Notes: generated from the letters alone by a model not told the origin. A DNA stretch of 64,000 bases from Brenneria sp. hezel4-2-4 (GCF_013155275.1 NZ_JABJXS010000005.1:1-64000); one strand, 5' to 3'. Positions 21,054 through 33,133 are shown, counted from the stretch's first letter. Numbers and translations are program-made.

Positions 21054-21971
21054 ATGACCTCATCAATCCGTAGCAGCAAGACCAAAGCCTGGCTGGACAG
21101 TTTACGTCCTAAAACATTGCCATTAGCTTTCGCTTCTATCGTCACCGGCTCGGCGATTGCAAGCTGGCATAGCAGTTTTAAACCGGGAATTGCATTACTG
21201 GCGCTGCTGACGGCCGGATTACTGCAAATTCTTTCCAATCTGGCGAATGACTATGGGGATGCGATAAAAGGCAGCGACACCGAAGAGCGTATTGGTCCAT
21301 TGCGCGGTATCCAGACCGGCGTCATTACCCTGCCGCAGCTACGCAATGCGCTGATCGTCACCATCGCCCTGACCATTATTTCCGGCGTCTCGCTGGTGAT
21401 TGCCGCCTGTGAGAAACCAACCGACATCATCGGTTTTCTGGTGCTGGGGCTGCTGGCTATTCTGGCCGCCATCACCTATACCGTCGGGAACAAACCCTAC
21501 GGTTATATCGGGCTGGGCGATATCTCAGTGCTGATCTTTTTCGGCTGGCTGAGCGTCGCCGGCTCCTACTATCTGCAAACCGGCCATTTCGATAGCATCG
21601 TCATGCTGCCGGCGACCGCCTGCGGGCTGTTGGCGACAGCGGTTTTAAATATCAATAACCTACGCGACATCGACAATGACCGCATCAGCGGGAAAAATAC
21701 GCTGGCGGTGCGTCTCGGCGCGCAAAAAGCCCGCTGCTATCACACCGTATTGCTGCTGCTGGCGCCGGTTTGCCTCGGCCTGTTTGCCCTACTCTATCTG
21801 CATAGCCTGGCGGGCTGGCTGTTCATCCTGACGCTGCCTTTGCTGCTCAAACAGGCTATCTATGTTCTGCGCGAAACCAGCGCCTTCAGCATGCGTCCAA
21901 TGCTGGAAAAAACCGTCAAGGGCGCGCTGCTGACCAATATTCTGTTTGCCGTGGGCGTTATGCTGAGCTGA
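21054..21971 (+). CDS. menA: 1,4-dihydroxy-2-naphthoate octaprenyltransferase
   Basis: Inner-membrane UbiA-type prenyltransferase that attaches the octaprenyl chain in menaquinone synthesis. The 305-residue product aligns with E. coli MenA. The first Asp-rich motif is NDYGDAIKGSD (about 60-70) and the second is NNLRDIDNDRISGKNT (about 200). Eight to nine membrane helices are evident. The ATG at 21054 is preferred over an in-frame TTG at 21042, which lacks a usable ribosome site. Confidence 0.95.
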   Translation: MTSSIRSSKTKAWLDSLRPKTLPLAFASIVTGSAIASWHSSFKPGIALLALLTAGLLQILSNLANDYGDAIKGSDTEERIGPLRGIQTGVITLPQLRNALIVTIALTIISGVSLVIAACEKPTDIIGFLVLGLLAILAAITYTVGNKPYGYIGLGDISVLIFFGWLSVAGSYYLQTGHFDSIVMLPATACGLLATAVLNINNLRDIDNDRISGKNTLAVRLGAQKARCYHTVLLLLAPVCLGLFALLYLHSLAGWLFILTLPLLLKQAIYVLRETSAFSMRPMLEKTVKGALLTNILFAVGVMLS

Positions 21972-21983
21972 TGGCGGAAGTGA

Positions 21984-22580
<597 letters not shown>

Positions 22581-22611
22581 TCTGGTTCTACCGCCAAACG
22601 TATTGAACGGC

Positions 22612-22637
22612 GAAAAGGGCGAAAGGCCGCCCTTTTC
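22612..22637. terminator. Bidirectional terminator between rraA and zapB
   Basis: GAAAAGGGC/GCCCTTTTC perfect 9-bp stem with an 8-base loop between two convergent genes. The A/T-rich outer stem gives a T run in both directions. Confidence 0.8.
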
Positions 22638-22645
22638 TGAAAGCG

Positions 22646-22885
22646 TCAGACTTCTTCCATTTTCCCTAACAGGGCCCGCAGGCGCTCCTGCCATACCGTC
22701 TGTTCTTCTTTCAACTGCTCGTTCTCGCGCACCAGCGCTTCACGGGAACTGGCGGCAGCCTGCACGTCCTGCGACAAGGCGTTGTTCTTCTCTTTCAGCT
22801 CTTCAATTTCCATTTGTAACAGCGTAATCGTATCAATCGCTTGCTGAACTTTCGCTTCCAGCTTTTCAAATACTTCAAATGACAT
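22646..22885 (-). CDS. zapB: Cell division protein ZapB
   Basis: 79-residue coiled-coil protein of the Z-ring layer that links ZapA at FtsZ to MatP on the chromosome terminus. The whole sequence is heptad-patterned ([19 protein letters not shown], then [10 protein letters not shown]). It ends [11 protein letters not shown], nearly identical to E. coli ZapB (81 aa). Convergent with rraA. Confidence 0.95.
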   Translation of the reverse strand: MSFEVFEKLEAKVQQAIDTITLLQMEIEELKEKNNALSQDVQAAASSREALVRENEQLKEEQTVWQERLRALLGKMEEV

Positions 22886-23291
22886 TCTTCAAACCCCTTT
22901 TAATCGCAAGGCATAAATTCAGTTAACGCTGACCCACAGCGTCCGCGCGGTCGCTACACGACGACACGCCTGACGCGGTTGCCTGTTTAATACGCCCCTG
23001 GACGTAATCCGATGGTGGACCTGACAACAGGTTGACCATAACAGAATTGTATGTAGCCAATGTATCCCTGTCTAGCAGACATCCCACACAACCGAGAGTG
23101 TGACACCTTTTATTTACCACCACTATCAGCACAAACTGAAAAAGAACCTTAACCGCTTGCCGCCTGATTGCTTATGTTAAGAAATTTAACCTGGCGCTTA
23201 ACATGAGACATGCGTTACCAACCATAAAAGGCTAGCGAACTAAGCGAATACGCTCATTTTCTTGACGAACAACACACATTTTAATTTCGAT
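22886..23291. other. Intergenic stretch between zapB and the glpF operator
   Basis: No convincing gene. A 69-codon minus-strand frame (22923-23132) has no recognisable domain, an unusual Cys-rich start and no clear ribosome site. The stretch is moderately GC-rich to about 23000 and becomes AT-rich towards glpF. It should contain the zapB promoter and upstream activator sites of glpFK, but none could be assigned. Confidence 0.5.
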
Positions 23292-23312
23292 ATTTCTCGT
23301 TTTCGAACATTA
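23292..23312 (+). promoter_or_regulatory. GlpR operator upstream of glpF
   Basis: About 18 of 21 positions fit the published GlpR operator consensus, with half-sites ATTTCTCG and TTCGAACATTA. A second, weaker match begins about 10 bp upstream. A TATAAA -10 follows at 23328-23333. The -35 is poor, which suits a CRP-dependent promoter. GlpR is released by glycerol 3-phosphate. Confidence 0.65.
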
Positions 23313-23413
23313 ACGATAAATTCACACTATAAATACATCAAAGCAGGGAGCGCTGTATTCAATGTCCCCCTGTAAACCCACTACTCTGTACTCTAGCCAG
23401 TAGGAAAATAATT

Positions 23414-24253
23414 ATGAGTCAACTAAAAAGTTCTACCCTCAAAGGCCAGTGTATCGCCGAATTTTTGGGCACCGGTCTGCTGATTTTCTTCGGCGTCGGC
23501 TGCGTCGCCGCCTTGGTATTGACAGGGGCCAGCTTCGGGCAATGGGAAATCAGCATCATCTGGGGTCTTGGGGTGGCGATGGCTATCTACCTGACCGCCG
23601 CGATTTCCGGCGCTCACCTCAACCCGGCCGTCACCATCGCCCTTTGGCTGTTTGCCTGTTTCGATCGCCGGAAAGTCGTGCCCTATATTCTGTCGCAGAT
23701 CGCCGGCGCCTTCTGCGCCGCGGCGCTGGTCTACGGCCTGTATCACAACCTGTTCGTCGATTTTGAGCAGACGCATAACATGGTGCGCGGCAGCACGGAA
23801 AGCCTGAACCTTGCAGGTATATTCTCGACTTACCCCAATCCCCACATTTCCGTCGGGCAGGCGTTTTTGGTTGAAACCGTGATTACCGCCATCTTGATGT
23901 GTCTGATTCTGGCGCTGACCGACGATGGCAACGGTATTCCGCGCGGGCCGCTGGCTCCCTTGTTGATCGGTATTTTAATCGCGGTCATCGGCGCCTCCAT
24001 GGGGCCGCTCACCGGGTTTGCGTTGAACCCGGCGCGTGACTTCGGCCCGAAATTGTTCGCCTTCCTGGCGGGCTGGGGAGAGGTCGCCTTTACCGGTGGA
24101 CGCGATATCCCTTACTTCCTGGTGCCGATTTTTGGTCCGCTGGTCGGCGCCTGCCTCGGCGCGTTCGGCTATCGCGCTTTGATTGGCCGTCATCTGCCAT
24201 GCGATGTGTGTCAGACCGACAGCGAAACGATGACACATACGGAAACCCGCTAA
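23414..24253 (+). CDS. glpF: Glycerol uptake facilitator (aquaglyceroporin)
   Basis: Inner-membrane channel for glycerol diffusion. 279 residues with six helices and two half-helices carrying the NPA motifs HLNPAVT (about 68) and LNPARDFGPK (about 203). The latter includes the selectivity-filter Arg. The C-terminal tail continues past the helices. First gene of the glpFK operon, 54 bp before glpK, where phosphorylation traps the glycerol. Confidence 0.97.
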   Translation: MSQLKSSTLKGQCIAEFLGTGLLIFFGVGCVAALVLTGASFGQWEISIIWGLGVAMAIYLTAAISGAHLNPAVTIALWLFACFDRRKVVPYILSQIAGAFCAAALVYGLYHNLFVDFEQTHNMVRGSTESLNLAGIFSTYPNPHISVGQAFLVETVITAILMCLILALTDDGNGIPRGPLAPLLIGILIAVIGASMGPLTGFALNPARDFGPKLFAFLAGWGEVAFTGGRDIPYFLVPIFGPLVGACLGAFGYRALIGRHLPCDVCQTDSETMTHTETR

Positions 24254-24304
24254 ATTTAGCGTTACAGCGATCCTCCTTTTACGGTTAACCATTACAGGAT
24301 TTGA

Positions 24305-25819
<1,515 letters not shown>

Positions 25820-25827
25820 TCATTTGC

Positions 25828-25846
25828 GGGCGCGCCTGGCGCGCCC
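25828..25846 (+). terminator. glpFK terminator
   Basis: Perfect GGGCGCGCC/GGCGCGCCC inverted repeat 8 bp after the glpK stop, followed by ATTTT. It separates glpFK from the downstream regulator gene. Confidence 0.75.
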
Positions 25847-25859
25847 ATTTTACCTCGGT

Positions 25860-26197
25860 GGAGCAGGGCCTTAGAAACCCAACCGACCGGAGAGAAGATC
25901 GCAACGACGAGCGTCGTTCGGGATGTTACAGCAAGCTGTTACCGCTTTCTTGATCGCACTCATGCCGATACGGAGGCAATTCGTCGCCGGAAATAATTCA
26001 TGCAACAAAAGCCATGCAATCCGCAAAAATCGTACCGATAACATAAACCGCCATACAATGGCGTATTGAAAAAACCAACTGTCATTTCACCAAGAATGTT
26101 ACTTTCGTCGCCTGTCGGTAACAGGCTTCACATTTCATCGCTCTACGGTGCATAATCCCACTTTATTGTTACGCTATTCCTTCAGGTCGCTCCCTGC
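25860..26197. other. Intergenic stretch upstream of the LacI-family gene
   Basis: No gene seen. CGTACCGATAACAT at 26031-26044 resembles half to two-thirds of a GntR-type operator (GTTACCGGTAAC core). CCTGTCGGTAACAGG at 26111-26125 is a short palindrome of the same flavour. Either could give autoregulation of the following regulator. Confidence 0.4.
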
Positions 26198-27190
26198 ATG
26201 AAAAATCAACGCGTCACGTTACAGGACATCGCACAATTGTCCGGCGTCACCAAGATGACGGTTAGCCGTTACCTTCGCACGCCGGATAAAGTTGCGCCTG
26301 AAACCGCCAAACGCATTGCCCAGGTGATGGTCGAGGTCAATTACAGCGACGAGAATCAGAAAGAAAGTAAGCCGCCCGTCCTTGCGCCCCGTCTTGGCAT
26401 ACTGGTTCCTTCCTTTAATAACCAAATATTTTCCGATCTGCTGGCAGGGATCGAATCGGTAACGTCGGCCAATGGTTATCAAACGTTAGTCGTGAACTAT
26501 GACTACGACAAAAACCGTGAAGAAGAGCAGATTATCAGCCTGTTATCGTGTCAAATTTCCGGTTTGATTCTGACCGACTCTGAACATACGCTGCGCGCCA
26601 ACAAATTTTTGGATTCGGCGGAAATTCCGGTTGCTCAGGTTATGGATCTGGAACCGCTTGCCGGTCGCATTGTGGTGGGATTTAACAACTATCAAGCGGC
26701 GTATGATATGACCGGCGCGCTTTTAGCCAGCGGGAAACGTCATATCGTTTACTTCGGCTCCATGTCGGATATTCGCGACCGCAAGCGCTATCAGGGTTAT
26801 AGCCAGGCGATGCAGGATGCGGGTCTGTCCCCGATGCAAATCACCCCGAATAAGGTTTCCTCGGTGTCGATCGGCTCCGGCATGCTGGCGCTGGTGCGCC
26901 AGATGTATCCACAGGTGGACGCGATTTTCTGTACCAATGATGATATTGCCGTTGGCGTGTTACAGGAATGCCTGCGCCTGTCTATTGCGGTTCCGGCACA
27001 GATGGCGATATCCGGTTTTCATGGTCTGGACATCGGCCAGGCCACAACGCCGGCCATTGCCAGCGTCGTCACCCCGCGCTTTGAAATGGGTAAAGTGGCG
27101 ACGGACATTTTAATTAAAAAAATCAATAAACTCCCCACCATAGAGTACGTCGATCTCCATTATCGGCTTTCTCTTGGCGGAACGCTCTGA
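26198..27190 (+). CDS. LacI-family regulator, gluconate/idonate (GntR/IdnR) subfamily
   Basis: 330-residue repressor-type protein. The helix-turn-helix is VTLQDIAQLSGVTKMTVSRYLR (about 6-27), and the sugar-binding core contains the GntR-like phrases GIESVTSANGYQT, IFCTNDDIAVG and ISGFHGLDIGQ. These last match E. coli GntR/IdnR specifically. It lies 378 bp after glpK. The next gene is an MFS sugar-acid-type transporter with a GntR-type palindrome upstream, so it probably responds to a gluconate-like acid. The exact ligand is unknown. Confidence 0.85.
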   Translation: MKNQRVTLQDIAQLSGVTKMTVSRYLRTPDKVAPETAKRIAQVMVEVNYSDENQKESKPPVLAPRLGILVPSFNNQIFSDLLAGIESVTSANGYQTLVVNYDYDKNREEEQIISLLSCQISGLILTDSEHTLRANKFLDSAEIPVAQVMDLEPLAGRIVVGFNNYQAAYDMTGALLASGKRHIVYFGSMSDIRDRKRYQGYSQAMQDAGLSPMQITPNKVSSVSIGSGMLALVRQMYPQVDAIFCTNDDIAVGVLQECLRLSIAVPAQMAISGFHGLDIGQATTPAIASVVTPRFEMGKVATDILIKKINKLPTIEYVDLHYRLSLGGTL

Positions 27191-27598
27191 ACCGACTGCA
27201 AAGCAATCGCCGGCGGTGGCCGCTCCCCCTTTCCATGATTTTTTCTGTCTGATGGCGACGCGCTGTAAGAATAATTGCAGCGCCGATCACGTTACCGGTA
27301 ACATCTTTTTTTAACATTATTTACAGTGATCCGAATCACAAACCTGAAACCGAAAAACAGGTCTCATATTTGCATCGGTCAACAACAGAGTATTGCGTTA
27401 TTTTTTGACGAATAAAAGAGATCATTAACAGCACATCAGGGTAGCGGTTATTTACTACCTTAATTAAAAAAGAACATTATTTCTGAAAATAAAATCAGAG
27501 GATAACATGTGGATTTTAATTTTAAAAATCCGCCGTTCTTTTTTTATCTGAAATGCAACGCATATTTGAAAATATTATTTTAAATTAAACAGGTAACC
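27191..27598. other. Intergenic stretch upstream of the MFS transporter
   Basis: No gene seen. It is strongly AT-rich from about 27300 and should hold the transporter promoter. The only recognisable element is the gluconate-type palindrome at 27289-27304, described separately. Confidence 0.5.
27289..27304. promoter_or_regulatory. GntR/IdnR-type operator
   Basis: ACGTTACCGGTAACAT contains the perfect 12-bp palindrome GTTACCGGTAAC, the core of E. coli gluconate-repressor operators. It sits 295 bp before the MFS gene and about 100 bp after the regulator gene. This supports the assignment of the regulator to that subfamily. Confidence 0.65.
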
Positions 27599-28894
27599 AT
27601 GATGACAATTAAAAAATTGGCGGTCCGACGTTGGTGGTATTTAATGCCCATCATATTTATTACCTATAGTCTGGCCTATCTCGATCGGGCTAATTATGGA
27701 TTTGCGGCGGCTTCCGGCATTGAAGTCGATTTAGGCATTACAAAAGGAACGTCCTCTTTAATTGGCGCGCTTTTTTTCCTGGGCTATTTTTTCTTTCAGG
27801 TGCCGGGGGCAATATATGCGGTAAAGCGAAGCGTGCGGAAATTAATTTTCTTCAGTCTGATCTTATGGGGAGTTTGCGCGGCCGCTACCGGTCTGGTCAG
27901 TAATATTCCGATGCTGATGGTGATCCGTTTTATCCTCGGCGTGGTGGAAGCCGCGGTTATGCCGGCGATGCTGATTTATATCAGTACCTGGTTTACCAAA
28001 GCCGAACGTTCTCGCGCCAATACCTTCCTGATTTTGGGAAATCCGGTTACGGTTCTGTGGATGTCAATTGTCTCAGGATACCTGATCAACGCCTACGGCT
28101 GGCGCGAAATGTTCATCATTGAAGGCGCGCCGGCTATTATCTGGGCCTTCTGCTGGTGGATTCTGGTACGGGATAAACCCGCCGACGTGTCATGGTTGAG
28201 CGCACAGGAAAAAGCCGATTTACAGGCGGTGATGGACAGCGAGCAGAAAAATATCAAACCCGTGCGTAACTATGGCGAAGCGCTGCGTTCACGCAATGTC
28301 ATTATGCTCTGCGCCGTACACGCTTTATGGAGTATTGGTGTTTATGGTTTCATGATGTGGATGCCATCGATTATCAAATCCGCCGCGTCGATGGATATCG
28401 TTTCAGTTGGCTGGCTGTCGGCGCTGCCTTATTTTGCCGCCATTGTCACGATGCTGACCGTTTCGTGGCTGTCGGATAAAATGCAGAACCGCAAATTGTA
28501 CATCTGGCCGTTGTTGCTGATTGCCTCCGCGGCTTTCTTTACCTCCTACTCAATAGGCAATCACCATTTCTGGCTTTCCTATGCGTTGCTGGTTATCGCC
28601 GCAGCCTGTATGTATGCCCCTTACGGCCCGTTCTTTGCCCTGATTCCCGAATTGCTGCCGAAAAACGTCTCTGGCGTATCCATCGGATTGATTAATAGTT
28701 TCGGCGCACTGGGCGCTTTCCTGGGCGCCTGGCTGGTGGGTTATCTGAATGGCATTACCGGCAATCCGAGCATGTCATACAGTTTTATGGCCGTCGCGCT
28801 CTTGCTTTCGGTGGTGATCATGACCAAAGTTCGTGCGCCCGCTCAGGAAAATCCCGCGATGCCCGTTACAAAGGAAAGCCTTACCCAACGTTAA
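27599..28894 (+). CDS. MFS transporter, anion:cation symporter (sugar-acid) family
   Basis: 431-residue inner-membrane transporter with 12 predicted helices. The first loop has the family hallmark YLDRANYGFAAASG after helix 1, and the cytoplasmic middle loop lies at about 195-225. The family imports carboxylated sugars such as glucarate, galactonate, tartrate or rhamnonate-type acids. The linked GntR-like regulator and operator suggest a gluconate-like substrate. No catabolic gene accompanies it, so the substrate is open. Confidence 0.85.
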   Translation: MMTIKKLAVRRWWYLMPIIFITYSLAYLDRANYGFAAASGIEVDLGITKGTSSLIGALFFLGYFFFQVPGAIYAVKRSVRKLIFFSLILWGVCAAATGLVSNIPMLMVIRFILGVVEAAVMPAMLIYISTWFTKAERSRANTFLILGNPVTVLWMSIVSGYLINAYGWREMFIIEGAPAIIWAFCWWILVRDKPADVSWLSAQEKADLQAVMDSEQKNIKPVRNYGEALRSRNVIMLCAVHALWSIGVYGFMMWMPSIIKSAASMDIVSVGWLSALPYFAAIVTMLTVSWLSDKMQNRKLYIWPLLLIASAAFFTSYSIGNHHFWLSYALLVIAAACMYAPYGPFFALIPELLPKNVSGVSIGLINSFGALGAFLGAWLVGYLNGITGNPSMSYSFMAVALLLSVVIMTKVRAPAQENPAMPVTKESLTQR

Positions 28895-28904
28895 TCGCCG
28901 CTAT

Positions 28905-28926
28905 CCGTGCCGTTCCGGCGGCACGG
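28905..28926 (+). terminator. Possible terminator hairpin after the MFS gene
   Basis: CCGTGCC/GGCACGG 7-bp stem with an 8-base loop, 10 bp after the stop codon. There is no T run, so intrinsic termination is doubtful. Confidence 0.4.
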
Positions 28927-29071
28927 ACAACGCCTGGTTCGCCCGCACGGCAGATAGCCGCGCGGCCGCCCGGATCTGTCCGCTGCTTGTCATTTTACGC
29001 TTCCCGCCATCGGGTGTGATAAAATCTTCGCCCACCAACTCCCTTCCCCGATTAACAACAGACAGGTATCC

Positions 29072-30082
29072 ATGAAACGTGAATTAGCCATCGAATTCTC
29101 ACGCGTCACTGAAGCGGCCGCGCTGGCAGGCTATAAATGGTTAGGCCGCGGCGACAAAAACGCCGCCGACAATGCGGCGGTACAGGCAATGCGTATTATG
29201 CTCAATCAGGTCAATATCAATGGTCGGATTGTCATTGGCGAAGGCGAAATTGATGAAGCGCCGATGCTATTTATCGGCGAGCAGGTCGGCACCGGTCAGG
29301 GCGATACGGTAGATATCGCCGTCGATCCGATTGAAGGCACGCGCATGACCGCCATGGGGCAGGCTAATGCGCTGGCGGTGCTGGCCGTTGGCGAAAAAGG
29401 GGCTTTTCTGCATGCGCCCGACATGTATATGGAAAAACTGATTGTCGGCCCTGAAGCCAAAGGCGTGATTGATTTGGCGCTTCCGCTGGCGGACAACCTG
29501 CGCAATGTAGCCCGAAAAATGAATAAACCGCTCAGCCGGTTAACGGTCATCACGCTGGCCAAACCACGTCATGACGCGATAATCGCCGAGATGCAGCAGT
29601 TAGGGGTAAAAGTCTTCGCCATCCCGGACGGGGACGTTGCCGCCTCCATTCTGACCTGCATGCCGGACAGCGAAGTCGATGTGCTGTACGGCATTGGCGG
29701 CGCGCCGGAAGGCGTTATCTCCGCAGCGGTGATTAGAGCGCTCGACGGCGACATGCAGGGCCGCCTGTTGCCTCGCCATCAGGTTAAAGGCGACAGCGAA
29801 GAGAACCGCCGTATCGGTATCGACGAGCTGGCGCGCTGCCAACAAATGGGGATTGAAGCCGGAAAAGTGTTGCAACTCAGCGATATGGCGCGCAATGACA
29901 ACGTGGTCTTCTCCGCCACCGGCATCACCAAGGGCGATCTGTTGGAAGGCATCTCGCGCAAAGGCAATATCGCCACCACCGAAACGCTGCTGATCCGCGG
30001 TAAATCACGCACCATCCGCCGTATCCAATCCACGCATTATCTCGATCGTAAAGATCAGGCGTTGCATGATTTTCTGCTTTAA
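29072..30082 (+). CDS. glpX: Class II fructose-1,6-bisphosphatase
   Basis: Mn-dependent gluconeogenic phosphatase that makes fructose 6-phosphate. 336 residues, as in E. coli. Motifs: metal-binding IVIGEGEIDEAPM (about 53-65), DPIEGTRMTAMGQANA (about 88), GGAPEGVISAAV and ATGITKGDLL. In E. coli it is the third gene of glpFKX. Here it stands about 3.25 kb from glpK, with its own upstream region. Confidence 0.97.
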   Translation: MKRELAIEFSRVTEAAALAGYKWLGRGDKNAADNAAVQAMRIMLNQVNINGRIVIGEGEIDEAPMLFIGEQVGTGQGDTVDIAVDPIEGTRMTAMGQANALAVLAVGEKGAFLHAPDMYMEKLIVGPEAKGVIDLALPLADNLRNVARKMNKPLSRLTVITLAKPRHDAIIAEMQQLGVKVFAIPDGDVAASILTCMPDSEVDVLYGIGGAPEGVISAAVIRALDGDMQGRLLPRHQVKGDSEENRRIGIDELARCQQMGIEAGKVLQLSDMARNDNVVFSATGITKGDLLEGISRKGNIATTETLLIRGKSRTIRRIQSTHYLDRKDQALHDFLL

Positions 30083-30243
30083 GGCGATGGTGAACGCCTC
30101 CGCATCAACCGGCTGAATTGTTTCACAGTTGTTAATAAATAGCGTATCTTAGTGGCGGCCAATTACTGGCCGCGCTGACGCGACGTAGATATCGTCAGAC
30201 GCTGTAATTCACAGTACCGCCATAGAGACAGGAGCACAGAACG

Positions 30244-30990
30244 ATGGCTGAATGGGTGACAGGCAAGGTTATTCAGGTGGAAAATTGGACAGAGAGCCTG
30301 TTCAGTATCCGGGTTCATGCCCCCACCGCGCCCTTCACTGCCGGGCAGTATGCCAAACTGGCGCTGGATGTAGAGGGCGAGCGCGTTCAGCGCGCCTATT
30401 CCTATGTCAACGCGCCCAGCGACCATAATCTTGAGTTCTATCTGGTTAACGTCCCTGAAGGGAAATTAAGCCCTCGTTTACACGCACTGCAACCCGGGGC
30501 CGACATCATGATAACCAAAGAGGCCGCGGGCTTTTTTGTGCTGGATGAGATCCCGCCGTGCGAAACCCTGTGGATGCTGGCAACCGGCACCGCCATTGGC
30601 CCTTTTCTTTCCATTTTGCAGGAAGGCAAAGATCTGGCGCGCTTTAAAAACATTGTGCTGGTTCATGCCGCCCGCTTTGCCCGTGACTTAAGCTATCTGC
30701 CGCTGATGCAGCAGTTGCAACAGCGCTACAACGGTCAACTGCATATTCAAACGGTAGTCAGCCGCGAGGAAGAAACCGGTTCGTTGACCGGCCGCATCCC
30801 TGCCCTGATCGCCAACGGCACGCTTGAATCCGCCGTGGGTTTATCCATGGATGCGCAGACCGGTCACGTCATGCTGTGCGGTAATCCGCAAATGGTGCGC
30901 GATACCCAGCAAATATTGAAAGAAGAACGGCAAATGACCAAACATCTGCGTCGCCGGCCCGGCCATATCACCAGCGAACACTACTGGTAA
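30244..30990 (+). CDS. fpr: Ferredoxin/flavodoxin-NADP+ reductase
   Basis: FAD enzyme that passes electrons between NADPH and flavodoxin/ferredoxin, supporting radical enzymes and oxidative-stress responses. 248 residues as in E. coli. FAD-binding RAYSYVNAP (about 50), the NADPH motif MLATGTAIGPFLSIL (about 111) and C-terminal ...HITSEHYW are present. A 7-bp perfect inverted repeat at 30154-30172 lies between glpX and fpr. I could not make out a SoxS box. Confidence 0.96.
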   Translation: MAEWVTGKVIQVENWTESLFSIRVHAPTAPFTAGQYAKLALDVEGERVQRAYSYVNAPSDHNLEFYLVNVPEGKLSPRLHALQPGADIMITKEAAGFFVLDEIPPCETLWMLATGTAIGPFLSILQEGKDLARFKNIVLVHAARFARDLSYLPLMQQLQQRYNGQLHIQTVVSREEETGSLTGRIPALIANGTLESAVGLSMDAQTGHVMLCGNPQMVRDTQQILKEERQMTKHLRRRPGHITSEHYW

Positions 30991-30997
30991 TGACTCT

Positions 30998-31420
30998 TCA
31001 GCGGCGGAATCTTAACGGTTCCGCTTGCGGCCCAAAACGATTGTCGCCGGCGGTGCCGGCAAAAACGCCGCAGTCGAGAAACACCATCACGCAAATTAAC
31101 GTGGGAATAAAACGGCCGATGCCCCACTGCCAGATAGATGGCAGCATCGACCAGTTACCGGCGGCCAGGATCCATGCCACTATCAACAATAGCGCCCACC
31201 AGCCGCTTTTATTACGATCGTGCAGGCGTTTTACCACTATCGCCGACGTTGGCCACAGCAACGCCACGATAGCGAACGCGGTGGATTGCGTATCCAGCCA
31301 GTTCTGTCCGGCCAACGTAAACAGCACCATCAACAGCGCCAGCCAGACGCCAAGCCAAATCCAGAAATCACGGCGGCCAATCCGGCCTTTAAATGAGAAA
31401 CACCATTGTTGTAGCGTCAT
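30998..31420 (-). CDS. yiiR: Inner-membrane protein, DUF805 family (YiiR)
   Basis: 140-residue membrane protein of unknown function. It begins MTLQQWCFSFKGRIGRRDFWIW, the DUF805 signature, and has about four helices with VVKRLHDRNKSGWW between two of them. The frame is open to 31489, but 31420 matches the family start. Convergent with fpr, with 7 bp between stops. Confidence 0.9.
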   Translation of the reverse strand: MTLQQWCFSFKGRIGRRDFWIWLGVWLALLMVLFTLAGQNWLDTQSTAFAIVALLWPTSAIVVKRLHDRNKSGWWALLLIVAWILAAGNWSMLPSIWQWGIGRFIPTLICVMVFLDCGVFAGTAGDNRFGPQAEPLRFRR

Positions 31421-31596
31421 TAAATACAGAACCCTGAATTGCCATTTAAGCTTCGCCGAGTTTACCCTAACAGGGCGCAACGCCAGCAATCTTTATGTGA
31501 ATTTTGACAAGCGCTCACGAATACCGCTTTAATCTGACGTATCGTCGTTACCGCCACTGTTGGCCCAATTTAAAATTCACCTGATAAAATGTATCC

Positions 31597-32193
31597 ATGA
31601 TAAGAAAAAGCCTCGTCTCCCTGTTTATCCTGCCCGCACTGGCGCTGTCTCCTCCCGGCGCATGGTCTGATCCGATTTTTCCGCCGAAAACGCCGGTTGC
31701 CGCGCCTTATCTGTTGGTGGGCGCGCCGACTTTCGACCAGACGATTGTGCAGTTTCGCACGCGTTATAACCTGAGTAACCCGACGCTGCCGATTGGCGAG
31801 TTTCGGGTGGTCGATACCGGCCACCACTCCACGCTGCTGACCCGTGCCGCCAGTAAAATCAACGATCGCCTGTATGCGTCAACCGCATTGGAGAGAGGGA
31901 CGGGTAAAATCAAAACGCTGCAAATCACCTGGCTGCCGCAGCCGGAGGATACGGAAACAGAAGCCCGGCGAACGCAGGCCGTTCATTATATGGCGGCGCT
32001 GTCGCGGGCTTTTGTGCCTTCGCTGACGGAAGAACAGAGCATCAAAAAAATCAACGAACTGCTGGCGGAAGGTAAAGGGCAGCGTTTTTACCAGCAAACG
32101 GAAGGCGCTTTGCGCTATGTCGTGGCGGACAACCAAGAAAAGGGGCTAACTTTTGCTGTTGAACCGATTAAGCTAACGCTATCCGAACCGTGA
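31597..32193 (+). CDS. yiiQ: Periplasmic protein, DUF1454 family (YiiQ)
   Basis: 198-residue exported protein of unknown function. A Sec signal peptide covers about the first 24 residues (MIRKSLVSLFILPALALS, then AWS-DP). The mature part contains the conserved YLLVGAPTFDQTIVQFR block. It lies upstream of tpiA, as in E. coli, and may share readthrough with it. Confidence 0.88.
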   Translation: MIRKSLVSLFILPALALSPPGAWSDPIFPPKTPVAAPYLLVGAPTFDQTIVQFRTRYNLSNPTLPIGEFRVVDTGHHSTLLTRAASKINDRLYASTALERGTGKIKTLQITWLPQPEDTETEARRTQAVHYMAALSRAFVPSLTEEQSIKKINELLAEGKGQRFYQQTEGALRYVVADNQEKGLTFAVEPIKLTLSEP

Positions 32194-32263
32194 TCGACAG
32201 AGGAATTAATGACGAAAAACCGAGCCACGGCAACATTTCGTCTTTATACTGTTGCTAGTTCAA

Positions 32264-32279
32264 ACTGCCGTCCGGCAGT
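32264..32279 (+). terminator. Hairpin between yiiQ and tpiA
   Basis: ACTGCCG/CGGCAGT 7-bp stem with a 2-base loop followed by AAAATTTT. Plausible weak terminator of yiiQ, 41 bp before tpiA. Confidence 0.5.
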
Positions 32280-32281
32280 AA

Positions 32282-33088
<807 letters not shown>

Positions 33089-33111
33089 CCCTATCCCCTA
33101 AAGCGTAAAAA

Positions 33112-33133
33112 GCTCCCTGCAACAGTAGGGAGC
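33112..33133 (+). terminator. First hairpin after tpiA
   Basis: GCTCCCT/AGGGAGC 7-bp stem with an 8-base loop, 24 bp after the tpiA stop, followed by CTTC. Its sequence GCTCCCTGCAACAG recurs in the second hairpin at 33303-33324. Confidence 0.65.

Noticed and set aside
22923-23132. 69-codon minus-strand open frame between zapB and glpF
   Set aside because: No recognisable domain, no clear ribosome site and no family resemblance; kept only as part of an unexplained gap.
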